Numbered from the stretch's first letter, positions 1-5,259 are shown. The stretch: DNA of 5,692 bases from Saprospiraceae bacterium (GCA_027031185.1 JALVEF010000028.1:1-5692); one strand, 5' to 3'. Made by a program: numbers and translations. Notes: a model not told the origin generated them from the sequence alone.

Positions 1-1
1 C

Positions 2-1024
2 ATTTTGCATTCGATGCGCTTTCTGCATACGACGGGCAGTGGGTATATCACTGTGGAATACGAATTATGCAACTGTCCGGCTTCGGAGGAGTTTGGCACT
101 CCGGGTCCGGACAAGGGGTGGTATCATGCCGTAACCGTATCTCCCGGAGGCTATATGGAATGGGTGTATTTGAGCGAAGGCTTTCCGACCGCGCGGGCCA
201 TATCGCGACTGAGAATAACCCGAAACCAAGCCTTGCCCCATGACCAAATAGGCGTGGCGCGAATGAGTTTTTGCGGCGAACCGGCTTCTTGTCCGGCGCC
301 GCCACCTTCGGACCCTTCAACGACAGTCTCGGGCTACTACTTCCCCTTGGTGGAAGTATCTGCTTCGGGTACGACTGCACGCCTCGGTATCAATCCCATA
401 GAGCGGGTTGCCGGCGATCCCGCTGCGGGATACAAGAGAACCTACCATGTGCTCTATCAGCCGGACAACGGTCCCAAGTTGGATTTCTCATCGTCCCAAT
501 ACCAACAAGCTGTCCTCTATGATGGAGCAGAAAAGGCCATGACCACGTTGCGTGATCTGACACCCAATACCAAGTACAAAGTGTACATCTACGCGATAAA
601 TCCGTGCGACTGGCACTGGGGGAAGCGGTATCCGATCATTCCAAACCTGGAAAATCCGGTTATCCCGCTGGTGGGCGTATTGGACACCATCGTGTACTTT
701 GACACGTACCCGGGTGGCTTGAGCCCGGAGAATTATCTCAGCTCCGGTGGTGCAGGTGGCGATACGACTCCGACTTATTTTGTCGTCGCCAGTCCCAATC
801 CCACAACCGGCTGGACGACGTTCCAATGGAATCTGAAAGGGTACGACAAATTGCATGTAGTCAATGGCTACACCGGCAAGGTTGTGGCGACCTACAGCGT
901 AGATCCCACCGGCGTCAGCTACCAGACAGACCTGACACAATTGACGCCCGGGCCGTACTACATCCGGGTAGAAGGCCACAATCTCACGCCCCTCGTCGGA
1001 CAGTTTATCAAGACCACCGAATAG
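2..1024 (+). CDS. Secreted protein with C-terminal T9SS sorting domain, 5' truncated
   Basis: The reading frame is open to the left edge. The first in-frame start-like codon is a TTG at 5 with no support, so the true start lies upstream. About 340 residues remain. The last ~80 (from about base 785) form a type A T9SS sorting domain: an SPNPTTG motif, then TTFQW, a turn ending in GKVVATY, and PGPYYIRVEG near the end. This domain directs proteins through the outer membrane in Bacteroidota and is normally removed on export. Before it, about bases 340-620 resemble a fibronectin type III fold, with strand-like segments and LTPNTKYKVYIYAINPC. The N-terminal part is Gly/Pro/aromatic rich with several cysteines (CNC, FCGEPASC), as expected for an extracellular protein. 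I see no catalytic motif, so the role (adhesin, enzyme or structural) is unknown. The sorting domain is a firm call; the fibronectin-like domain is tentative. Confidence 0.85.
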   Translation: MLHSMRFLHTTGSGYITVEYELCNCPASEEFGTPGPDKGWYHAVTVSPGGYMEWVYLSEGFPTARAISRLRITRNQALPHDQIGVARMSFCGEPASCPAPPPSDPSTTVSGYYFPLVEVSASGTTARLGINPIERVAGDPAAGYKRTYHVLYQPDNGPKLDFSSSQYQQAVLYDGAEKAMTTLRDLTPNTKYKVYIYAINPCDWHWGKRYPIIPNLENPVIPLVGVLDTIVYFDTYPGGLSPENYLSSGGAGGDTTPTYFVVASPNPTTGWTTFQWNLKGYDKLHVVNGYTGKVVATYSVDPTGVSYQTDLTQLTPGPYYIRVEGHNLTPLVGQFIKTTE

Positions 1025-1051
1025 CGACCCGGTAGCCGTCTGATGACACAG

Positions 1052-1089
1052 CGCCAAAGTTGAGTGGCCACTCAACTTTGGCGTTTTTT
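1052..1089 (+). terminator. Strong intrinsic terminator after the T9SS-sorted gene
   Basis: A perfect 16-bp inverted repeat without spacer (left arm 1052-1067, right arm 1068-1083) is followed at once by six T (1084-1089). As RNA it folds into a 14-bp stem with a GGCC loop and a U tract. It starts 27 bases after the stop codon at 1022-1024 and faces the right way to end that transcript. Confidence 0.93.
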
Positions 1090-1479
1090 GTGTTTGCTAT
1101 GTATGGTAAGAACCGGCGTTTTGATACATAGGGTCTCCTAAAAAACCTGGGATATCCCCCAATCTTACTTGCCGGTACCATCCGGTCTGCTATACTTCCT
1201 TGTATCCCTGCCTCTATTCTTATTCGTAACTATTTAGGTACTCCTTTTAGCACCAAAACAACGGGTACTTAAAATTCTTAGGTACTCTTGATTTACGCAC
1301 AAAGACTGCGGGGGGCCAAACGGCTCCGCAATGTACACGTCATAGTGCGGCACAAAACGTGTATCACCGACGTTCGGTCAATTTGAAGGAATAGTACATC
1401 ATATCCAAGCCCTCCTCTCCCTCAACGCGCAGCGTTGAAAACTTTTGACCGTGGGCCGTTGAGCGTGGGCCGTAGAAAA
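1090..1479. other. Intergenic region without a gene
   Basis: These 390 bases lie between two convergent transcription units, and I see no credible reading frame or RNA gene. They contain weak structure only. There is an 8-bp inverted repeat CTATGTAT/ATACATAG at 1097-1131 with a 19-base spacer. A 10-base palindrome GGGATATCCC sits at 1149-1158. TTAGGTACTC occurs as a direct repeat at 1234-1243 and 1278-1287. TACACGT/ACGTGTA forms an inverted repeat at 1334-1363. A 7-bp stem with a 3-base loop lies at 1422-1438. GCGTGGGCCGT at 1463-1473 repeats most of the sequence just before it (CCGTGGGCCGT, 1449-1459). None has a T tract that would make it a clear terminator for the minus-strand iscX transcript ending at 1480. 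Confidence 0.6.
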
Positions 1480-1725
1480 TCATTTATTATTCTCCCGCCA
1501 CTCATAGACCCAGGCGATTTGGATCTGTTCGAGGTGGTTTTCATTGCACTCTTCGCGCCTGCCTTTGAAGTGGGGGATTTCGAGCACCCATTCGATCAGG
1601 TCCGTGAACCGGATGCGGTATATTTTGCTTTCGTCAAATTCATCGCCGAAGCGATCGTACAGCGCCATACCGATGTCTTCGTAGTCGCTCCAGTCCAGGG
1701 GCAGGTCTTCGAGGTCGAAAGCCAT
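1480..1725 (-). CDS. iscX: IscX, iron-sulfur cluster assembly adaptor
   Basis: An 81-residue acidic protein of the IscX (YfhJ) family. The pattern WSDYEDIGMALYDRF, then RIRFTDLIEWV, then NENHLEQIQIAWVYEW matches the E. coli protein (W-T-D-x-x-E-I-G-E-A-L-Y-D, RFTDM, N-E-x-x-L-E-x-I). In E. coli IscX binds the cysteine desulfurase IscS and iron, and adjusts the rate of cluster assembly; it acts in the cytosol. This copy is longer than the 66-residue E. coli form because of extra N-terminal residues and an insertion (about DEFDESKIYRI) in the middle. It starts with ATG at 1725-1723, 12 bases after the stop of the upstream ferredoxin gene, so the two are almost certainly co-transcribed. This repeats the fdx-iscX order at the end of the proteobacterial isc operon. 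Confidence 0.92.
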   Translation of the reverse strand: MAFDLEDLPLDWSDYEDIGMALYDRFGDEFDESKIYRIRFTDLIEWVLEIPHFKGRREECNENHLEQIQIAWVYEWRENNK

Positions 1726-1737
1726 AGTCCGTCGGTT

Positions 1738-2079
1738 TTAATGTTCGTGAGAGATGATTTGACTTTGATCCGGAATGAGCACCTTGATCGTGGCCTGATC
1801 GTCCACGATTTCGGCCTGGCAGCCGAGGCGGGAGTCCAGTGTGGGGTTGATGGCCTCGTCCACCTGGTCTTCTTCGCACTCGCTCATCTCGGTGAGCGCT
1901 TCCATCCCCTCCAGGATGATGACGTGGCAGGTACTGCATGCGCATACCCCGCCGCAGTTGTGGCTGAGATGCACGTCATGCTCTTCGGTGATGTCCAGTA
2001 TGGACTGATGCTTACGGGCCCCTTCCACGACTTTGGTGGGGATGGACTTGTCTTCAAACTCGAAAATGATCTTGGCCAT
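1738..2079 (-). CDS. fdx: ISC-type [2Fe-2S] ferredoxin
   Basis: With the ATG at 2079-2077 the product is 113 residues, close to the 111 of E. coli Fdx. Cluster ligands follow the adrenodoxin/ISC pattern C-x5-C-x2-C...C at C42, C48, C51 and C87, the same numbers as in E. coli Fdx. The additional non-ligand C46 of the E. coli protein, reported to matter for cluster assembly, is also present (CGGVCACSTC). Such ferredoxins pass single electrons, in iron-sulfur biogenesis to the IscU/IscS system in the cytosol. A GTG at 2097 would add six residues (MNSQTT); I prefer the ATG because MAKIIFEFED starts the first strand and the cysteine numbering then fits. No Shine-Dalgarno sequence is visible. An extra cysteine lies at position 68. 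The gene is first in a two-gene unit with iscX; no iscS, iscU or hscA is in the window. Confidence 0.94.
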   Translation of the reverse strand: MAKIIFEFEDKSIPTKVVEGARKHQSILDITEEHDVHLSHNCGGVCACSTCHVIILEGMEALTEMSECEEDQVDEAINPTLDSRLGCQAEIVDDQATIKVLIPDQSQIISHEH

Positions 2080-2142
2080 AGTAGTCTGACTGTTCACCGA
2101 CTATAACTGCCTGCAAGCTCGATTGTTTAGTGTGACCGGTAG

Positions 2143-2172
2143 CGGAAATTTGTCACAAATGACAAATTTCCG
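2143..2172. promoter_or_regulatory. 13-bp perfect inverted repeat, operator-like, in divergent promoter region
   Basis: CGGAAATTTGTCA (2143-2155) and its exact complement TGACAAATTTCCG (2160-2172) are separated by four bases (CAAA). The site lies between the divergent fdx-iscX unit (start 2079) and the ompA-like gene (start 2278), 12 bases upstream of a TAnnTTTG element. It has no T tract on either strand within a few bases, which argues against a terminator. The AT-rich symmetrical arms suggest a dimeric regulator site. The regulator is unknown: the arms match neither the FNR consensus TTGAT-N4-ATCAA nor the CRP consensus TGTGA-N6-TCACA. A structured 5' leader for fdx is the main alternative. 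Confidence 0.55.
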
Positions 2173-2184
2173 TAATAAAATGCC

Positions 2185-2192
2185 TATATTTG
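2185..2192 (+). promoter_or_regulatory. Bacteroidota -7 promoter element for the ompA-like operon
   Basis: TATATTTG matches the Bacteroidota -7 consensus TAnnTTTG exactly and would give a leader of about 80 bases before the ATG at 2278. No TTG lies at the usual 17-23 base distance upstream; that place is taken by the right arm of the inverted repeat. The promoter may therefore be weak or regulator-dependent. Confidence 0.5.
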
Positions 2193-2277
2193 CCTCATCA
2201 AACCGCAACGCCCCGGGGCACTGCTGTGGCCGGCTGCCGGACGGGTACATGCGGCGGCTGTGAAATAAACCGCATAT

Positions 2278-3075
2278 ATGAAAGTTTGGATACCTGTCTC
2301 GCTCTTTGTGATATACTCTTTCTTTGCCGCCAGGTATTATGTCTGCCATATCAAACAGGTCTGTGGCGGACGGCGCTCTCATGTGGAGGCGACGATCAGG
2401 CAGCCGGCGGCGCCCATCACCTTTCCGCTTTCCGGTGCCGAGCCGATGCTGACCGATGCAGGCCACCATCTGCTGGACTCATTGTCGGCTCAGGTGGGCG
2501 AGGGACAGATCCTGGAAATCACGGGCCATTATTATGCCGATGAGGACAACCCGACAGAATACGCAGACCTGGGCCTGGCACGTGCGGAGCAAATTAAAGC
2601 ACTCCTGTCGGATATGGTGGACCCGCACAAATTGCGCGTGCGCTCGGCCATGCAGGACGGTCAGGCCGAAGGCGATACCGTTGGCGCGGTCAGCTTCCGA
2701 ATCAAAGACGTGGATATACACCAGGCAGAAGTTTTTTCACTCGGCGACCGCAAGGTAATTTTATTCCCTTATGGCGCCGCCGACAAAGCTCCCAATCCGG
2801 TGATTGATTCCTACCTGGACAAGCTGGCCGAAGAACTGATCCGCACCGGACGCAAAGTGATTATCACCGGTCACACGGATAATATCGGCTCCGCTCACAA
2901 AAACAAGCTCATGGGACTGCGGCGTGCCAAAAATATCCGGGACTACCTGCGCAAAAAAGGCGTCCCCCGCAAGTCCATTATCACGCGATCCAAAGGTGAA
3001 ACCGAGCCGGTCGCAACCAATGATACACCCGCCGGCCGGCATCAAAACCGGCGCGTGGAAATCGAAATCCAATAA
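2278..3075 (+). CDS. Membrane-anchored protein with two OmpA-like domains
   Basis: 265 residues. Residues 3-23 form one hydrophobic segment (VWIPVSLFVIYSFFAARYY), a membrane anchor or uncleaved signal. Residues ~158-265 are a standard OmpA C-terminal domain, which binds peptidoglycan: GHTDNIG at 198-204, N209, R216-A217 in LRRAKNIRDYL, and a final HQNRRVEIEI. D201 and R216 sit at the positions that hold diaminopimelate in the family. Residues ~37-125 look like a second, degenerate copy: FPLSGAEPMLTDAG, then EITGHYY with the TD pair lost, then LGLARAEQIKALL, equivalent to the L-S-x-x-R-A helix. The protein thus seems to have arisen by domain duplication, with only the second copy fit to bind peptidoglycan. 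There is no beta-barrel or lipobox. It precedes the next gene by 39 bases and is probably its operon partner. The start is the first ATG before the hydrophobic segment; no Shine-Dalgarno sequence is seen. Confidence 0.9.
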   Translation: MKVWIPVSLFVIYSFFAARYYVCHIKQVCGGRRSHVEATIRQPAAPITFPLSGAEPMLTDAGHHLLDSLSAQVGEGQILEITGHYYADEDNPTEYADLGLARAEQIKALLSDMVDPHKLRVRSAMQDGQAEGDTVGAVSFRIKDVDIHQAEVFSLGDRKVILFPYGAADKAPNPVIDSYLDKLAEELIRTGRKVIITGHTDNIGSAHKNKLMGLRRAKNIRDYLRKKGVPRKSIITRSKGETEPVATNDTPAGRHQNRRVEIEIQ

Positions 3076-3114
3076 ACCAGATCCATTTATTTTCCGCTAA
3101 CTGACTCAAAAACG

Positions 3115-4521
3115 ATGCACATGTTCCTTTTTAATCCTACCGTAGGCCCCGGCCAAGGCACCGTCACATCCCATACCTTCGAGATTATCGGCATGCTGCT
3201 GCTGGCGGCACTGTTCGGCCTGTGGATCGGGTATGCCCTCTGGTACCGGTACAAGAACCAACTCAGTGGACTGAAAAAAGAATTGAAGCTGGCCAAAGCG
3301 CAGAATGACAATCTCTCCACGGCCATTGACAATCTCAATAAAGAGCGCAACGGTTTGGAAGAAGAACTGCGCACCAACGCAGAAAAAGCCAAACTACTCT
3401 CCCACAACAACGATGCGCTCCGTGCCCGCATCACCAATCTGGAAGCAGACCTGAAGGCCGTCAAATCCAAGAATGAGAGCCTGGAAGTCGCTCTTCAGGA
3501 AGCGCCTCCACCCGCTCCGACACAGGATGCCCAACCGGTCGGGCAGTCTTATGAAATCCCCAAAGAAGTGATCGTCGAAAAGGTGGTGGAGAAAATTGTT
3601 GAAGTCCCCAAGGAAGTCATCGTCGAAAAGGTCGTCGAAGTCCCGGTCGAGAAGGAAGTCATCGTGGAAAAAGTAGTCACCAAGGTCGTCGAAGTACCCG
3701 TCGAAGTGGAGAAAGTCGTCGAAAAAGTCGTCGAAAAAGTGGTGGAAGTCCCGGTCGAAAAAGAAAAAATCGTCGAAGTAGAGAAGATCGTCGAAGTACC
3801 CACTGTCGAAGAGCGCATCATTGAAAAGGTCGTCGAAGTGCCCGTCGAAGTGGAAAAAATCGTCGAAGTCCCGGTGGAAGTAGAAAAGGTAGTGGAGAAA
3901 ATCGTCGAAGTACCCAAAGAGGTCATCGTCGAAAAAATCGTCGAAGTACCCGTCGAAGTGGAAAAAATTGTCGAAGTAGAGAAAGTCGTCGAAGTGCCCA
4001 AGATCGTCGAAGTAGAGAAAGTCGTCGAAAAAGTGGTGGAAGTCCCCGTGGAAAAGGTCGTCGAAAAAGTCGTCGAGGTGCCGGTTGAAGTCGAAAAGAT
4101 CGTCGAAGTGGAAAAAATTGTCGAGGTGCCCAAAATCGTCGAAGTGGAAAAAATCGTCGAAAAAGTCGTCGAAGTCCCCGCCCCGCATCCCGTCTCACCG
4201 GCTCCATCCAACGAGGTGCCCATCGTGGAAGAAAAAGTCGTCGAAATGGCGCCTGCCGAACCCGATGACCTGAAAAAGATAGAGGGCATCGGCCCCAAAA
4301 TCGAAAGCCTGCTTCACCAGGCCGGTATCACCACGTTCCGCCAATTGGCAGAAACCGAGCCGGACAAAATCAGCGAAATCCTGGCCGCCGCCGGCAGCCG
4401 CTACACCATGCACAATCCCGCTACCTGGCCCAAACAGGCCAAAATGGCTGACGATGGGGAATGGGACTTGCTCCTAGAATATCAGGAACATCTCAAAGGC
4501 GGCCGTGAACCCGGCAGATAA
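3115..4521 (+). CDS. Membrane-anchored coiled-coil protein with VEVP repeats and C-terminal helix-hairpin-helix domain
   Basis: 468 residues in four parts. Residues 22-44 form a transmembrane helix (IIGMLLLAALFGLWIGYALW). Residues ~47-128 are charged and heptad-like, a probable coiled coil. Residues 147-355 are a low-complexity repeat made almost only of Val, Ile, Glu, Lys and Pro, with 14 EVP motifs. Residues ~384-468 hold a helix-hairpin-helix domain (LKKIEGIGPKIESLLHQAGI) followed by TFRQLAETEP and a tail with MHNPATWPKQAKMA, a combination I recall from Bacteroidota proteins and from HhH extensions of ribosomal protein L21. No positive residue other than His precedes the helix, while RYK and KK follow it, so by the positive-inside rule the large C-terminal part is cytoplasmic. 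HhH domains usually bind DNA without sequence specificity, so a membrane-nucleoid link is possible; this is inference. The ATG at 3121 is an alternative start that costs two residues. Confidence 0.88.
   Translation: MHMFLFNPTVGPGQGTVTSHTFEIIGMLLLAALFGLWIGYALWYRYKNQLSGLKKELKLAKAQNDNLSTAIDNLNKERNGLEEELRTNAEKAKLLSHNNDALRARITNLEADLKAVKSKNESLEVALQEAPPPAPTQDAQPVGQSYEIPKEVIVEKVVEKIVEVPKEVIVEKVVEVPVEKEVIVEKVVTKVVEVPVEVEKVVEKVVEKVVEVPVEKEKIVEVEKIVEVPTVEERIIEKVVEVPVEVEKIVEVPVEVEKVVEKIVEVPKEVIVEKIVEVPVEVEKIVEVEKVVEVPKIVEVEKVVEKVVEVPVEKVVEKVVEVPVEVEKIVEVEKIVEVPKIVEVEKIVEKVVEVPAPHPVSPAPSNEVPIVEEKVVEMAPAEPDDLKKIEGIGPKIESLLHQAGITTFRQLAETEPDKISEILAAAGSRYTMHNPATWPKQAKMADDGEWDLLLEYQEHLKGGREPGR
3553..4179 (+). 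repeat. In-frame coding repeat (VE/KV/VP dyads)
   Basis: This 627-base stretch encodes residues 147-355 of the preceding gene. It is built from six-base units such as GTCGAA (Val-Glu) and AAAGTC (Lys-Val), with CCC/CCG proline codons ending each block. Block lengths between successive prolines are 16, 12, 18, 18, 16, 14, 10, 14, 12, 16, 16, 12, 16 and 16 residues, so all are even. Such DNA should expand and contract by replication slippage or unequal recombination without breaking the frame. It is also why long stop-free frames appear on the opposite strand. Confidence 0.93.
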
Positions 4522-4586
4522 TTTCAGGTGCAGCGCGGAAAAGATGGAGCAACACCACAACCGGAGCCTGCCGTATAAGAAAGTTT

Positions 4587-4605
4587 GTCAAAGCGGAGCT
4601 TTGAC
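4587..4605. repeat. Short perfect hairpin
   Basis: GTCAAAGC (4587-4594) pairs with GCTTTGAC (4598-4605) across the loop GGA. It has no T tract, so it is unlikely to be a terminator. The 11 bases TCAAAGCGGAG at 4588-4598 recur at 4870-4880 inside the fold-back element, which hints that the two regions share an origin. Confidence 0.55.
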
Positions 4606-4662
4606 GGGGTGCTTTGTGCTCCGATAGTGAGTCCACTCCAAAAAATGCAGTTTGGGGGAGCT

Positions 4663-4691
4663 GACCAAATTTTCTTTGGTCCGGCCTTTTT
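4663..4691 (+). terminator. Probable intrinsic terminator of the ompA-like/HhH operon
   Basis: GACCAAA (4663-4669) pairs with TTTGGTC (4675-4681) across five bases. It is followed by CGGCC and five T (4687-4691). The stem can extend outward with mismatches. It lies about 140 bases after the stop of the HhH gene. It is weaker than a textbook terminator because the stem is short and the T tract begins five bases after it. Confidence 0.45.
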
Positions 4692-4695
4692 GTTT

Positions 4696-4956
4696 CCCGC
4701 ACTTACTTGCTTTGCTTGATTTTGGTTTTGGTCCTTCCGCTTATGCTTTTTGTATGATGAAGGCCATTTACTACGCACTAAGGGCAAGTAAGTACGGGAC
4801 CGTTATGCCATTACACCGTTAAACCGCTATACCGTTAAACCGCTATACCGTCCCGCACTTACTTGCCCATCAAAGCGGAGTGATATAGCGCTATCTTGCC
4901 AAAAGGCCTATGCGGATGGACCAAAGCTAAAATCCTGAAAAGTAAGTAAGTGCGGG
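4696..4956. repeat. Large imperfect fold-back (inverted) repeat
   Basis: The outer arms, 4696-4752 and 4900-4956 (57 bases each), are inverted copies that match at 47 of 57 positions without gaps by my hand alignment. Inside them 4782-4800 and 4850-4868 are a second inverted pair, matching at 18 of 19. The two pairs are concentric: their centres fall at 4826 and 4825. The stretches between them align poorly. The motif CCCGCACTTACTTGC or a close variant occurs four times in alternating orientation, at 4696-4710 (+), 4786-4798 within 4782-4800 (-), 4852-4866 (+) and 4944-4956 (-). Six T follow shortly after (4961-4966). It could be a MITE-like element, a structured RNA or a protein-binding array; I see no clear target-site duplication. 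Confidence 0.8.
4799..4851 (+). repeat. Tandem 16-base repeat at the apex of the fold-back
   Basis: ACCGTTAAACCGCTAT occurs exactly at 4815-4830 and 4831-4846. A diverged copy precedes it (4799-4814, same first seven bases) and a partial copy follows (ACCGT, 4847-4851). The repeat fills almost all of the space between the inner inverted arms, so it would form the loop of the folded structure. Confidence 0.85.
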
Positions 4957-5044
4957 GCCGTTTTTTGCCGGAGTTTATGGAGTAAGATCTCCCTCCGTAT
5001 GCCCAAAAAAGGAGGTTCGTTTTATAGTTGCACCAAATTTAATA

Positions 5045-5052
5045 TATCTTTG
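5045..5052 (+). promoter_or_regulatory. Upstream promoter-like -7 element for the cytochrome gene
   Basis: TATCTTTG fits TAnnTTTG. A TTG at 5028-5030 lies 14 bases upstream, shorter than the usual 17-23. It lies about 207 bases before the ATG. It is followed by GCGCCCGGG, nearly as at the second site. Confidence 0.42.
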
Positions 5053-5096
5053 CGCCCGGGTGACTGCCTTATCCATATCAAAACATACTTATGTGA

Positions 5097-5123
5097 GCTT
5101 ATTTAGATGAGTTCTAAATAAGC
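5097..5123. repeat. Perfect 11-bp inverted repeat between two promoter-like sites
   Basis: GCTTATTTAGA (5097-5107) pairs with TCTAAATAAGC (5113-5123) across five bases. The arms are AT-rich and no T tract follows directly. It would lie in the leader of a transcript from the first promoter and upstream of the second, so an operator for the second or an RNA hairpin are both possible. Confidence 0.5.
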
Positions 5124-5164
5124 AGGTGCTCTTGTTGTTTTCAGGTGCAAAAAGAATTTGTATG

Positions 5165-5172
5165 TAGATTTG
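5165..5172 (+). promoter_or_regulatory. Proximal promoter-like -7 element for the cytochrome gene
   Basis: TAGATTTG fits TAnnTTTG and is followed by GCGCCCGGA. It lies 87 bases before the ATG at 5260. No good TTG is found 17-23 bases upstream; a TTTTC lies near that distance. Confidence 0.45.
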
Positions 5173-5259
5173 CGCCCGGATTTTTGGCGGTATGCGCCCG
5201 AATATGGCCGCCCGAGTGGCCGCTTTCGAATCTCGAGAATCTTGGATAAATCAACTCAG

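Larger units (their letters stand above)
4522..5259. other. Long intergenic region with several structured elements
   Basis: About 740 bases separate the repeat/HhH gene from the cytochrome gene. I find no protein gene here: possible frames are short, start with rare codons and show no recognisable domain. In order it contains a short perfect hairpin (4587-4605), a terminator-like hairpin (4663-4691), a 261-base fold-back repeat (4696-4956), then two promoter-like sites (5045-5052 and 5165-5172) with an 11-bp stem between them (5097-5123). I recognise no tRNA, rRNA or known small RNA in it. Each element is listed separately. Confidence 0.75.

Noticed and set aside
488..1075. A minus-strand frame opposite the T9SS-sorted gene
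   Set aside because: It starts inside the terminator palindrome and lies opposite a clear T9SS sorting domain.
1422..1438. Hairpin as a terminator for the fdx-iscX unit
   Set aside because: Read on the minus strand the T-rich stretch precedes the stem instead of following it.
1435..2106. A 223-residue plus-strand frame opposite fdx and iscX
   Set aside because: The minus strand carries two clearly recognised families with conserved cysteines and motifs. The opposite frame has no recognisable feature.
2143..2172. FNR, CRP or IscR site
   Set aside because: The half-sites do not fit TTGAT-N4-ATCAA or TGTGA-N6-TCACA and lack the IscR type 2 pattern, so only an unnamed inverted repeat is claimed.
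3394..4298. Two long stop-free minus-strand frames (3394-4188 and 3549-4298) coding Phe/Asp-rich and Thr/Ser-rich repeats
   Set aside because: They are the complement of the GTC/GAA/AAA-biased VEVP repeat, which cannot easily make stop codons on the other strand. They have no domain or promoter.
4524..4787. An 87-residue minus-strand frame in the gene-free region
   Set aside because: It needs a TTG start, has an unusual composition, overlaps the terminator and fold-back structures, and shows no known motif.
4799..4851. Tandem 16-mers as a CRISPR array
   Set aside because: The repeats are contiguous with no spacers, too short, and there are no cas genes.
5011..5030. GGAGG as a ribosome binding site
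   Set aside because: No reading frame of any length begins nearby; the following TTG hits a stop after four codons.
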